Of a stretch of 47,239 nt of DNA, positions 24,183 to 32,432 are shown one piece after another. Numbering within the stretch: the stretch's first letter is position 1; each line of letters begins with the position of its first letter. The notes under the pieces are model-generated. The model was not told the origin of the DNA. It did no database searches and saw only the letters and a program-made list of their open reading frames with translations. Source of the DNA: JBHAEC01 sp041855385 (lineage in GTDB: Bacteria > Bacillota > Negativicutes > Veillonellales > Veillonellaceae); contig JBHAEC010000107.1 in NCBI GenBank assembly GCA_041855385.1, forward strand, positions 1 to 47,239. Direction: 5' to 3'. The translations under genes and the position numbers were made by a program.

Positions 24183-25145
24183 TCAACCCTTGCTAATATA
24201 TATGACTGTTGTTATAACCATTCCCACAAGTGCCGTTATATACATAAGGCGAATTGTCCTTTTGATATGTACAGCGCTCAGTAGTTCATCCGGGTTTCCC
24301 ATATATTCCCTAAATGTTATCTTTTCTCCGTATTTGTTATAGCCCCCCAATCTAACGTGAAGTGCTCCTGCAACAGGAGCCTCTGCATAGCCCCCATTTG
24401 GACTGGGGTGTTTCTTTGCATCTCTTAAACCAATATTCCATGCACATTTGGCATCTTCTCTGAGTAAAAAAGCAGAAAGGGTAAGCAAAAGAAAGGTAAT
24501 TCTAGCTGGGATCCAATTTGCTACATCATCTAAGCGAGCGGCAAAACGACCAAAGTAAATATATCTGGTATTTTTATATCCCAACATAGAGTCCATGGTA
24601 TTTATGGTTCGATATAAAAAAGCTCCCATAGGTCCGAACAAGGCACAGTAAAAGAAAGGTGCAATTATGCCGTCCACCGTGTTTTCAGAAATAGTCTCAA
24701 CGGTTGCTCTCGTGATTTCTCCTTCATCTAAGTCCGCCGTATCTCGCCCCACAATCCATCCAACTTTTTCTCGTGCCTTAGAAATGTTTTTTTTCTTAAG
24801 GAGTGAATAAAGTTCCATTCCTGCCTCGGCCAAAGATCGTGGAGATATGGCCGAGTACAAAAGAAAAACTTTTACAGCAAATCCTACCCATAAATGGATA
24901 GCATTTCCCAACATTATCAGGACGATTCCAATACTCCCTACCGTTCCCAGCACCAAAAGCACGGTAACAAATCCAAAAAACAACTTTTTTATCACACCAT
25001 CTTCAGGATGATAAAAAATCGATTCATAAAACTCGACAACATTCCCTATAAGAACAACAGGATGATATCGGCTTCTCGGATCCCCCACAATCGCATCTAA
25101 TAAAAAAGCGGCAAGAGGGATAAAATATTCCAAATAGTATTTCAT
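24183..25145 (-). CDS. cbiB: Adenosylcobinamide-phosphate synthase (CbiB)
   Basis: A 320-aa membrane protein attaching aminopropanol phosphate to adenosylcobyric acid. It shows LLDAIVGDPRSRYHPVVLIG near the start, GRDTADLDEGEI, RATVETISENTVDGI with FFYCALFG, NTMDSMLGY and HPSPNGGYAEAPVAGAL. These are all CbiB/CobD hallmarks. It has several membrane segments. Spacing to cbiP is 3 bases. Note that Pseudomonas nomenclature calls this gene cobD, whereas the threonine-phosphate decarboxylase here is cobD in Salmonella terms. Confidence 0.96.
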   Translation of the reverse strand: MKYYLEYFIPLAAFLLDAIVGDPRSRYHPVVLIGNVVEFYESIFYHPEDGVIKKLFFGFVTVLLVLGTVGSIGIVLIMLGNAIHLWVGFAVKVFLLYSAISPRSLAEAGMELYSLLKKKNISKAREKVGWIVGRDTADLDEGEITRATVETISENTVDGIIAPFFYCALFGPMGAFLYRTINTMDSMLGYKNTRYIYFGRFAARLDDVANWIPARITFLLLTLSAFLLREDAKCAWNIGLRDAKKHPSPNGGYAEAPVAGALHVRLGGYNKYGEKITFREYMGNPDELLSAVHIKRTIRLMYITALVGMVITTVIYISKG

Positions 25146-25148
25146 TAT

Positions 25149-26669
25149 TTATTGCTCCAACACTGCATTTAAAACAGTGTAATCAATGTGTTTATCTACT
25201 ATATCCGCCAAACGCTCATACGCAGCATCCTTGTGTTCAAAATATTTAAATACCACAGGAAGGGGGCTCAAGCCTTTCTTTTCACGCAAGCCATTTAGAA
25301 TATGACGGCGTAACTCGTCATTATCCAAAAATCCATGAATATATGACCCCATTACCAAATTATCCGCACTTATGAGACCATCGGAAATAGACGTTTCTTC
25401 CTGCCCTCGCTTCGTAATTGTAAAACATTGCTTAACATCTGCACTTTTAGGCGTAGTAGTTCCCATATGTATTTCATATCCTACCAAGGATTTAGCGGTA
25501 AAAGGGCGACCGAAAATAGGCAATTCTTCACAATCAAAAGTAACTTGATATGTATTTTTTTCCTTCTCCATAACGGTATGACTTGCTAGAACACCGATTC
25601 CTTCTATTTCATCTCGCTCCCCTTCTATATGATAGGGATCCATTATTTTTTCTCCCAGCATTTGATATCCTCCGCAAATACCGAGAACAGGGGTTCCACC
25701 CTTTACTTTCTCCAAAATATCCGCCACAAATCCATGTGCATATAAATACTCCATATCTGCAATGGTATTTTTAGAGCCGGGAATAATGATTAAATCCGGA
25801 TTTCCTATACTGTCACCCTGCTTTATAAACCGAAGAGAAACATCCGGCTCATAGGCAAGTGCATCAAAGTCTGTAAAATTTGAAATTTTTGGAGTTTGGA
25901 GTACAACGACTTCCAGCTCCTTGTTCATACGACTTTTTTTACTCTCCAATGCCACAGAATCCTCTTCATCAATATCAAGATTTTCTATGCTGGGAATAAC
26001 ACCTAATATAGGCTTCCCCGTCTTTTCTACAATGAAATCAAGTGCAGGCTGCAGAAGAGTAAGATCTCCCCTAAATTTATTAATTACAATTCCCTTAACA
26101 AGCTCCCTTTCTTCCGCCTCCAATAGTTCTAGTGTTCCCACGATGGATGCAATTGCACCACCTCTATCTATATCTGCCACTAAAAAAACAGGAACATTTG
26201 CCATTTTAGCAACACGCATATTTACAATATCGTTTGCTTTCAGATTAACTTCCGCTGGACTCCCCGCGCCTTCAATAACTATCATATCGAAGTTTTTATC
26301 GAGATAATCCAAACTTTCTTTTACCTTATCTAAAGCTGTTAAAGAGTATTTTGTATGATATTCTCTTGCACTATAGGTTCCTACAGGTTTTCCCATCAAG
26401 ACAACTTGTGAAGATTGATTGCCGGTCGGCTTTAACAATACCGGATTCATTTGTACAATAGGCTCTGTTTTAGCGGCTTCCGCTTGTGCCACTTGAGCAC
26501 GACCGATTTCATCTCCCCATTTGGTTACATAAGAATTAAGTGCCATGTTCTGTGCCTTAAAAGGAGCCACTCGCATGCCTTGACGATAAAAAATCCGACA
26601 CAGAGCTGTCGTTAAAACGCTCTTTCCTACATTGGAACTCGTTCCTTGGAACATAATCTTTTTAGCCAT
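25149..26669 (-). CDS. cbiP: Cobyric acid synthase (CbiP/CobQ)
   Basis: A 506-aa ATP- and glutamine-dependent amidase adding four amides to adenosylcobyrinic acid a,c-diamide. The N-terminal synthetase domain shows FQGTSSNVGKS, FKAQNMALNS, VIEGAGSPAE and LVADIDRGGA. The C-terminal glutamine amidotransferase domain shows IPGSKNT, the catalytic Cys in LGICGGYQMLG and His in GSYIHGF. Both domains are complete. It overlaps cobU by 8 bases. CbiA, needed for the preceding step, is not in the window. Confidence 0.96.
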   Translation of the reverse strand: MAKKIMFQGTSSNVGKSVLTTALCRIFYRQGMRVAPFKAQNMALNSYVTKWGDEIGRAQVAQAEAAKTEPIVQMNPVLLKPTGNQSSQVVLMGKPVGTYSAREYHTKYSLTALDKVKESLDYLDKNFDMIVIEGAGSPAEVNLKANDIVNMRVAKMANVPVFLVADIDRGGAIASIVGTLELLEAEERELVKGIVINKFRGDLTLLQPALDFIVEKTGKPILGVIPSIENLDIDEEDSVALESKKSRMNKELEVVVLQTPKISNFTDFDALAYEPDVSLRFIKQGDSIGNPDLIIIPGSKNTIADMEYLYAHGFVADILEKVKGGTPVLGICGGYQMLGEKIMDPYHIEGERDEIEGIGVLASHTVMEKEKNTYQVTFDCEELPIFGRPFTAKSLVGYEIHMGTTTPKSADVKQCFTITKRGQEETSISDGLISADNLVMGSYIHGFLDNDELRRHILNGLREKKGLSPLPVVFKYFEHKDAAYERLADIVDKHIDYTVLNAVLEQ

Positions 26670-27219
26670 GTATTTTAACCCCTTTGCCTTTGATTTCCAT
26701 GGTAATACCGCTTACTGTAAAATAGACTTCCGTTGCTTGGTTTGCCACCATCCGATTAATCAATCCCGCCAAATCCCTGAATCGACGTGAAAGAGCATCC
26801 TCCGGCACAATACCTAAACCAATTTCGTTTGTCACGCATATGAGTGTTTTATTTTCTATATGCATCAGGATTTCAAAAAGATTATTCATTTCATTAATTA
26901 AAATTGATTCAACTTCATCGGACTCGCAGTCCATCATGTAGTTCATCACATACATGGTGAGGCAATCCAAAAGTAAAATATCACTATCTTTAGCCAGATC
27001 TGCAAAGCTAGCACTAATATGTAAGGGAATTTCATAGTTTTTCCATTCTTCACCTCGTCTGGCTTTATGTTGATTGACGCGAGTTTGTACTTCCTCATCA
27101 TAAATCCGTGCGGTTGCAATATAAGCCTTCTCGCCTTTAAGCGATAAGGCTAGTTTCTCGGCAAATTCACTTTTTCCGCTTCTTGCACCTCCGGAACATA
27201 ATATTAATTTACTTTTCAT
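26662..27219 (-). CDS. cobU: Adenosylcobinamide kinase / guanylyltransferase (CobU)
   Basis: A 185-aa bifunctional enzyme that phosphorylates adenosylcobinamide and then attaches GMP from GTP. The P-loop is CSGGARSGKSEFAE. It also has YIATARIYDEE, the guanylylated-His region HKARRGEEWKNYE, LLDCLTMYVMN and VTNEIGLGIVPEDALSRRFRD. All are diagnostic. It is the first gene of the seven-gene cobalamin operon. Only 66 bases separate it from the divergent 113-aa gene, too short for a cobalamin riboswitch, and none is seen. Confidence 0.96.
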   Translation of the reverse strand: MKSKLILCSGGARSGKSEFAEKLALSLKGEKAYIATARIYDEEVQTRVNQHKARRGEEWKNYEIPLHISASFADLAKDSDILLLDCLTMYVMNYMMDCESDEVESILINEMNNLFEILMHIENKTLICVTNEIGLGIVPEDALSRRFRDLAGLINRMVANQATEVYFTVSGITMEIKGKGVKIHG

Positions 27220-27285
27220 AATTCACCTATACAGATTAATCGATTTTGAGTATCATATATGTATTATTACTAAAGGAGTATGTAT

Positions 27286-27627
27286 ATGAATTATTCTACA
27301 ATAAAAGTCGAACTGTTAGCTACCCTATGGGAAAATACTTATCGAGCCATGATAACGGACGAAAATGGGAATTATCTTGCTACCATACGCGTCATCATCA
27401 ATGTTCCCATTGACCGCAATTTATTGCCGGACAACGCACCTGAGGTTCCACCTCAAATGTTTATTTTAGTGGAAGACAGCGTTCTTGCCTCTGCCCAAGT
27501 AATTGATTTTGAAACAGCGCTATCTTCTATTTTAATTACAAAGTTTAAAAAGCAAATTCCTCAATGTTACTTCTTCTATCCAAGTCCTCATGATATGCTT
27601 ACTCACATTGAAACAAAAACAATGTAA
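27286..27627 (+). CDS. Unknown 113-aa protein
   Basis: I do not recognise this gene. It is a real gene by its AAAGGAGT Shine-Dalgarno 7 bases before the ATG at 27286 (the ATG at 27280 lies against that site and is unlikely), by normal codon use and by the terminator that follows. The protein has no signal peptide or membrane helix. The first half looks β-rich (STIKVELLATLW, YRAMITDENGNYLATIRV), then a Pro-rich turn (APEVPPQMFILVEDS) and a helical part (FETALSSILITKFKKQ). It is divergent from cobU and convergent with the pduO-type gene. Function cannot be assigned. Confidence 0.7.
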   Translation: MNYSTIKVELLATLWENTYRAMITDENGNYLATIRVIINVPIDRNLLPDNAPEVPPQMFILVEDSVLASAQVIDFETALSSILITKFKKQIPQCYFFYPSPHDMLTHIETKTM

Positions 27628-27664
27628 TGAGATGAGTAACTTAATATCCCTAAAGAGGAAAAAT

Positions 27665-27699
27665 AAAAAGCTATGTTACCTCCTGCAACATAGCTTTTT
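27665..27699. terminator. Bidirectional terminator
   Basis: AAAAAGCTATGTT and AACATAGCTTTTT form a perfect 13-bp stem with a 9-base loop. The A- and T-tracts serve both the + strand unknown gene and the minus-strand pduO-type gene. Confidence 0.9.
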
Positions 27700-27703
27700 T
27701 ATT

Positions 27704-28204
27704 TTATAATTCACTTTCTGCTCTTGCAAGAATAAAGCAGAGATCAGACAGACGATTTAAAAAACGAATATTCGACTCATGTACTTCCTCTGTTTTAGAG
27801 AGTTTCCACAGTGCTCGTTCCGCTCTTCTCGTTATAGTTCGAGCTATATGTAGTGCTGCCGATCCTTTTGTATCACCGGACACTAAAAATTTAGATAACG
27901 GTTGCAAACGAGCATCATACTTATCAATAATGTTTTCCAGTTCCACTACCTGCTCTTCTTTAATATGGGCCTCTTGATTCAAACTTGCCAAATCAGCCAT
28001 AAGAAGCCAAAGCATGCGTTGCAAACCGTAAATCTCATTTCTTAACTCTTCAGATTCGACAATGGCTCGTGCAAAGCCCAAGTTCGCTTCAATTTCATCA
28101 ACAATACCGTAAACTTCTACACGAAGACAATCTTTGTCAACTCTTTCTCCCGTAAAAAGACTTGTTTGACCTTTATCTCCCGTCTTTGTATAGACCTTAG
28201 CCAT
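27704..28204 (-). CDS. Cob(I)yrinic acid a,c-diamide adenosyltransferase, PduO type
   Basis: A 166-aa PduO-type ATP:cob(I)alamin adenosyltransferase. It begins MAKVYTKTGDKGQTSLFTG, the family ATP-binding motif, and has EVYGIVDEIEANLGFARA, then FLVSGDTKGSAALHIARTITRRAERALW and IRFLNRLSDLCFILAR. It forms the Co-C bond of adenosylcobalamin. A GTG at 28213 is in frame, but the ATG at 28204 has GGAGG upstream and gives the family N-terminus. It is last in the htpX-ndk operon and works with the cobalamin operon next door. Confidence 0.93.
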   Translation of the reverse strand: MAKVYTKTGDKGQTSLFTGERVDKDCLRVEVYGIVDEIEANLGFARAIVESEELRNEIYGLQRMLWLLMADLASLNQEAHIKEEQVVELENIIDKYDARLQPLSKFLVSGDTKGSAALHIARTITRRAERALWKLSKTEEVHESNIRFLNRLSDLCFILARAESEL

Positions 28205-28219
28205 AGGATTCACTCCTCC

Positions 28220-28630
28220 CTATTTGGAAAGCTCAGGGAACCACAATTTAATTTCACGAAGAGCTGTTTCTGCTGCATCGGAAGCATGCACAATATTTTC
28301 GTCAATTGTTAATGCGTAGTCGCCACGAATCGTTCCAGGTTCAGCCTCTACAGGATTGGTTGCACCATTTAATTTTCGCACGACTGCGATAGCGTTTTCT
28401 CCGCTTAGTACCATAGCCAACACAGGGCCTGAAGTAATGAAAGCAATAAGATCTTCGAAGAAACCCTTCCCTTTATGCTCTCCATAGTGTTCCTCTGCAA
28501 GCTCGCGTGCCACCTGCACCATTTTAATTGCCTCTATCTCAAGGCCTTTTCTTTCAAAGCGAGCCAATACCTCACCGCAAAGTCTTTTTTTCACTCCATC
28601 AGGCTTAACTAATACCAAAGTCTTTTCCAT
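28220..28630 (-). CDS. ndk: Nucleoside diphosphate kinase
   Basis: A 136-aa NDK of standard length. It begins MEKTLVLVKPDGVKK and shows YGEHKGKGFFEDL, the substrate loop GATNPVEAEPGTIRGDYAL and the phospho-accepting His in NIVHASDA. It balances NTP pools. An in-frame extension reaches into htpX, but the ATG at 28630 has GAGGAGG upstream and the family start. It lies between htpX and the adenosyltransferase, 13 and 15 bases apart. Confidence 0.97.
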   Translation of the reverse strand: MEKTLVLVKPDGVKKRLCGEVLARFERKGLEIEAIKMVQVARELAEEHYGEHKGKGFFEDLIAFITSGPVLAMVLSGENAIAVVRKLNGATNPVEAEPGTIRGDYALTIDENIVHASDAAETALREIKLWFPELSK

Positions 28631-28643
28631 GAGAATCCTCCTC

Positions 28644-29501
28644 TTAGCGAATTGTTTTTGCCAACTCTTCAAGCTTTTCCACTCTAGATGTCGTGCTAGG
28701 ATGTGTACTAAACAAGCTGGCCATGTTTTTTGCAACACCGCTTAACGGGTTGATAATAAACATATGTGCACTAGCCTCTTGTGCATGGGGAAGAACCCGT
28801 TGCTTAGCATAGGCTTCTATCTTTTTCAACGCAGAAGCCAATGCTAAAGGCTGTCTTGTCATTTCTGCAGCACCGGCATCCGCCATATATTCTCGAGAAC
28901 GGGAAATAGCCATTTGAATCATGGTTGCTGCAATAGGCGCTAGGATAATCGTAGCAATCAAAGCAATAGGATTACCACCGCGATTATCATCCCTTGAACT
29001 GCCGAAAATCGCAAAAAATTGAAGCATATTGGCCAGCATAGCAATCATCCCTGCAATACTTGCCGCAACAGTGCTGATTAATGTATCGCGATGTTTGATA
29101 TGACTCAACTCATGCGCCAATACCCCGGCAATCTCTTCATTTGTAAGCATCTTCAGTAATCCGGTTGTAGCTGCAACTGCCGCATTCTGTGGATTCCTTC
29201 CCGTTGCAAAAGCATTGGGGACATCTGAATTAATGATACACACTTTAGGCATAGGAAGATTTGCCCTTTTTGCTAATTCTTCCACCATCCCATAAAGCTC
29301 CGGAGCCTCTTGCTTTGTAATAGGCTGAGCTCCATAGGCACGAAGAATCATTTTATCACTAAACCAATAACTATAAAAATTCATTCCTAAAGAGATGGCA
29401 AACATTACCATCATACCCTGATTACCACCGAAGTATTGACCAAGACCTACCAAAAGGCCTGTCAATGCCCCCAATAATAACACGGTTTTTATACTGTTCA
29501 T
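28644..29501 (-). CDS. htpX: Membrane zinc metalloprotease HtpX
   Basis: A 285-aa M48B protease. Two N-terminal membrane segments (about residues 4-20 and 28-45) are followed by the zinc site LAHELSHIKHRD (HExxH) near residue 132. A further hydrophobic pair lies at about 146-200, with the third ligand Glu in SREYMADAGAAEM. It takes part in membrane protein quality control. The ATG at 29501 has AGGAGGAAAC upstream; an extension to 29537 would run into the tRNA. Only 21 bases separate it from the tRNA-Pro 3' end and no terminator lies between, so both probably share one transcript. Confidence 0.95.
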   Translation of the reverse strand: MNSIKTVLLLGALTGLLVGLGQYFGGNQGMMVMFAISLGMNFYSYWFSDKMILRAYGAQPITKQEAPELYGMVEELAKRANLPMPKVCIINSDVPNAFATGRNPQNAAVAATTGLLKMLTNEEIAGVLAHELSHIKHRDTLISTVAASIAGMIAMLANMLQFFAIFGSSRDDNRGGNPIALIATIILAPIAATMIQMAISRSREYMADAGAAEMTRQPLALASALKKIEAYAKQRVLPHAQEASAHMFIINPLSGVAKNMASLFSTHPSTTSRVEKLEELAKTIR

Positions 29502-29522
29502 TGTTTCCTCCTGATAAATAAA

Positions 29523-29599
29523 TGGTCGGAACGACAAGATTTGAACTTGCGACCTCTACCACCCCAAGGTAGCGCTCTACCAAGCTGAGCTACGTCCCG
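29523..29599 (-). tRNA. tRNA-Pro (anticodon UGG), CCA encoded
   Basis: A 77-base tRNA on the minus strand. The acceptor arm CGGGACG pairs with CGTTCCG (one G-U), with discriminator A and an encoded CCA. The D arm contains AGCTCAGCTTGGTAGAGC. The anticodon stem CTACC/GGTAG encloses TTGGGGT, giving anticodon TGG for proline. The T arm contains GTTCAAATC. It is transcribed from a strong promoter overlapping the thrB stop and sits directly ahead of htpX. Confidence 0.97.
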
Positions 29600-29612
29600 T
29601 CCGTACTTATAT

Positions 29613-29642
29613 AGTATATCTAATTTCACTTACCTTAGTCAA
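29613..29642 (-). promoter_or_regulatory. Promoter of tRNA-Pro (and probably htpX-ndk)
   Basis: TTGACT (29637-29642), an 18-base spacer and TATACT (29613-29618) on the minus strand. The -35 overlaps the last codons and stop of thrB. The predicted start near 29606 is about 7 bases ahead of the tRNA. Confidence 0.85.
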
Positions 29643-30555
29643 GCTGAACATAGGTTGTTCCTTCACGGTTTGCCCTTAAAACATAAGGCTTTGCACGAAC
29701 TCCATTGTTCACAAAAGCTGCAGCCATGGCTTCTGCCACCTCTTTTGTTTTATCCGTACAATATGCGATTATCGTTGACCCGGAACCACTTATAGTAACC
29801 CCTTTTGCTCCCGCCGAAAGGGCCGCCTTAGAGACCTCATCATAATGGGGAATAAGTAGCTTTCTATATGGTACATGTAAATAATCTTCTAATCCCATGT
29901 GTAATTCTTCAAACTTGCCTTTTTCAAGAGATAACAAAAGAAAAGCCAAGTGTGCTCCGTTTTTGGCCGCCAAGTGATGCGGAATCATCTTTGGCAAAGC
30001 TTTTCTTGCATCTTCCGTGGACACAAGTATTTCCGGTACCACAACAGCAAAAGTTAACCCTTCCGACAAATCCACAAGATGATAAAACAATTGTCCCTTT
30101 TCCATGACGGCACAGCAAAGATTTCCTAAAATAGCAGGGCAAACATTATCCGGATGCCCTTCCATTTCTGTCCCTATGGCAAGTAATCGGTCTTTGGTAA
30201 AAGGCTCCTTGACAACTGCATTTGCCAGAAAAAGTCCTGCCACTATAGCTGTAGAACTGCTTCCAAGACCACGTGCGGGGGGTACTTCCACCTTGCAGTG
30301 AATATGTCCATAAAGAGGATCCATCTTGGCTTCCTCAAAAATACGAAGCATAGCTTTGACCACTAAATTATTTTTTTCGTCTTCCTTCTCCATTAAATCC
30401 GCACCTAATCCTTCAAAGGAAAAGGTATACTCCGTAGCTCCGGCAACACATTCAAATACAAAAGTATTATACAGTTCCAATGCCAGTCCGATAGTATCAA
30501 AGCCGGGCCCACAGTTTGCACTTGTAGCCGGAACCTGTACCGCAATCTTACACAT
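29635..30555 (-). CDS. thrB: Homoserine kinase
   Basis: A 306-aa GHMP kinase that phosphorylates homoserine for threonine synthesis. Motifs are VQVPATSANCGPGFDTIG at the N-terminus, the ATP loop PPARGLGSSSTAIVAG, EGHPDNVCPAILG and a C-terminal GAKGVTISGSGST. The ATG at 30555 has GGGAG 7 bases upstream; the ATG at 30561 abuts that site. The start is 2 bases past the hom stop, so the two are coupled. Threonine synthase (thrC) is not in the window. Confidence 0.97.
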   Translation of the reverse strand: MCKIAVQVPATSANCGPGFDTIGLALELYNTFVFECVAGATEYTFSFEGLGADLMEKEDEKNNLVVKAMLRIFEEAKMDPLYGHIHCKVEVPPARGLGSSSTAIVAGLFLANAVVKEPFTKDRLLAIGTEMEGHPDNVCPAILGNLCCAVMEKGQLFYHLVDLSEGLTFAVVVPEILVSTEDARKALPKMIPHHLAAKNGAHLAFLLLSLEKGKFEELHMGLEDYLHVPYRKLLIPHYDEVSKAALSAGAKGVTISGSGSTIIAYCTDKTKEVAEAMAAAFVNNGVRAKPYVLRANREGTTYVQLD

Positions 30556-30557
30556 AA

Positions 30558-31847
30558 TCATTCTCCCATTACACGGATAACACTATGAACTTTTTTTACA
30601 CACATTAAGGAATTAAAACTTTCAATTGTATTCAGAACATAGGAACGAGGACATTCATTTGTTACTATAACAATTTCCGCCATTTCCGACTTCTCATCAC
30701 GCTGAATCACTGATCGAACTGAAATGCGATGATCTGCCAATTTCCCGGCAATTCTCGCCAATACTCCCGTAGAATTATCCACGCCTAAACGTATGTAATA
30801 GGAAGACTTTATTTTCCCCGGTGCGTAAATATTTTTATCCGGATAGTAGTATTGTTTCACTCTTCCTGTACAGTTCAAAGAAATATTTTTTGCAATCTCC
30901 ATGATATCACTAACTACTGCACTTCCGGTAGGGAATCCACCCGCTCCCTTTCCGTAAAACATAGCATCATCAATACCATTTCCTTTCACATAAATGGCAT
31001 TATAAGCTCCCCGCACAGAAGCCAAAGGATGGTCTTTCTTCAAAAAAACGGGTTGCACACATAGTGACAAACCTTTTTTTGTTTCTTTTGCCTGTCCTAC
31101 AAGCTTGATAACAAAGTTAAATTCTTTGGCATAATCAATATCTGCAGAGTCTATTCGGCTTATCCCTTCCACATCCACGTCTTCAAAAAAGATTCGTCTG
31201 TTAAAGGCAATTGAGGACAAAATAGCAAGTTTTCTAGCCGCGTCATAACCTTCTACATCCGAAGTGGGGTCTGCTTCCGCATATCCCAATTCTTGTGCTT
31301 CTTTTAAGACTTCCGCATATCCTTTTCCTTCTTCAGTCATTTTTGTCAATATGAAGTTTGTAGTTCCATTCATAATTCCCACAAGTTCTGTAATGGCATT
31401 GCCCCCTAAAGACTCATAAAGAGATCGAATGATCGGGATACCGCCAAGCACACTGGCTTCAAATCGAAGATCTAGATTCTTTTTTTCTGCCAATCCGAAA
31501 AGATGGGGCCCTGCCGTGGCAATTAAATCCTTGTTGGCTGTCACCACATGCTTTCCCTCTTTAAGAGCCCCTTCTATACATTCTCTGGCAAAAGTAGTGC
31601 CTCCCATAACTTCCACTATTATCTTTATATTTGGATCTCCCAAAATATCTTCCACGCGAGATGTTAAAACAGGATTATCCATAAATGGATAATCCTTGTA
31701 GTCTTCCGGATTCCGCAAAAGAATCTTGCTAACTTCGAGACCCACACCTATTCGATCTTCAATAAGCTTTTTATTCGCTTTCAATAATTCATATGTTCCG
31801 GTCCCCACCGTTCCGAAACCCAATAAGGCAATCTTAATTCTCTCCAT
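30558..31847 (-). CDS. hom: Homoserine dehydrogenase with ACT domain
   Basis: A 429-aa enzyme reducing aspartate semialdehyde to homoserine. The nucleotide-binding motif is LLGFGTVGTGTYELL. ANKDLIA, GGIPIIRSL, GIMNGTTNFI and LGYAEADPTSDVEGYDAARKL mark the catalytic core. The C-terminal ~80 residues (RLGVDNSTGVLARIAGKLAD) form an ACT domain, probably the threonine-feedback site. It is 8 bases after an ACT-domain (PheB-like) gene and directly upstream of thrB, forming the threonine branch operon. Confidence 0.97.
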   Translation of the reverse strand: MERIKIALLGFGTVGTGTYELLKANKKLIEDRIGVGLEVSKILLRNPEDYKDYPFMDNPVLTSRVEDILGDPNIKIIVEVMGGTTFARECIEGALKEGKHVVTANKDLIATAGPHLFGLAEKKNLDLRFEASVLGGIPIIRSLYESLGGNAITELVGIMNGTTNFILTKMTEEGKGYAEVLKEAQELGYAEADPTSDVEGYDAARKLAILSSIAFNRRIFFEDVDVEGISRIDSADIDYAKEFNFVIKLVGQAKETKKGLSLCVQPVFLKKDHPLASVRGAYNAIYVKGNGIDDAMFYGKGAGGFPTGSAVVSDIMEIAKNISLNCTGRVKQYYYPDKNIYAPGKIKSSYYIRLGVDNSTGVLARIAGKLADHRISVRSVIQRDEKSEMAEIVIVTNECPRSYVLNTIESFNSLMCVKKVHSVIRVMGE

Positions 31848-31855
31848 ATTTTCCC

Positions 31856-32305
31856 CTATGCCTGTCCAATAATTTCGATTTTTATAATTCCTTTAATGTT
31901 TTTTATATGATCAATCAATTCCTCTAAAGGTGCTTGCATGTCTTTTGTTTCAAAAGATATGCTCGCATTGGCAATCCCCTGCAAAGGAATATCCTGATTA
32001 ATAGTTAATATACTGCCCTTACGCTCCGCAATAGCTTGCAATACCAAAGAAAGCATTCCGGGTTCATTTGACATTGATATGGTAATACTAACAATTTTGC
32101 CTGCCGCAATCTCGTAAAAAGGGAAAACAAAATCTTTATACTTATAGTAGGCTGAACGACTAAGTTCCATCATTTCTACAGCTTCATTGATAGTTTTTAC
32201 CCTTCCCATTTTCAAAATTTCTTTTACCTTAATGGTTTTCTTTATGGCTTCCGGTAAGATATCTTCTTGCACTAAATAAAATTTGTCGTTTTTTACTTTT
32301 GTCAC
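31856..32305 (-). CDS. PheB-like ACT domain protein
   Basis: A 149-aa protein. Residues about 1-65 contain a helix-turn-helix-like segment (KMGRVKTINEAVEMMELSRSAYYKYKD, read as two parts: GRVKTINEAVEMM and SRSAYYKYKD). Residues about 72-148 form an ACT domain (ITISMSNEPGMLSLVLQAIAE). This matches the PheB/UPF0735 group that commonly precedes hom in Firmicutes. The start is GTG at 32303-32305 with GAGGG upstream. It may act as an amino-acid-responsive regulator of the hom-thrB operon, which is inference from domain and location. It is not a chorismate mutase by sequence. Confidence 0.87.
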   Translation of the reverse strand: MTKVKNDKFYLVQEDILPEAIKKTIKVKEILKMGRVKTINEAVEMMELSRSAYYKYKDFVFPFYEIAAGKIVSITISMSNEPGMLSLVLQAIAERKGSILTINQDIPLQGIANASISFETKDMQAPLEELIDHIKNIKGIIKIEIIGQA

Positions 32306-32432
32306 CCTAATCCCTCGCTATCTATTTATCATTATAAATCCCTATCGGCATTTAACATATCATATTTACATCCCATATACCCTTTGATTTTATTGTCATC
32401 ACGAATATCATATGTCTTCTTTCTCTTTCCCT

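Noticed and set aside
27220..27285. Cobalamin riboswitch upstream of cobU
   Set aside because: The gap is only 66 bases and no B12-box-like element was seen.
28631..28738. A longer ndk start inside htpX
   Set aside because: The family start MEKTLVLVKPDG has a strong GAGGAGG site; the extension is the htpX C-terminus in another frame.
29502..29537. An htpX start 12 codons further upstream
   Set aside because: It would overlap the tRNA-Pro 3' end, and the ATG at 29501 has an excellent ribosome-binding site.
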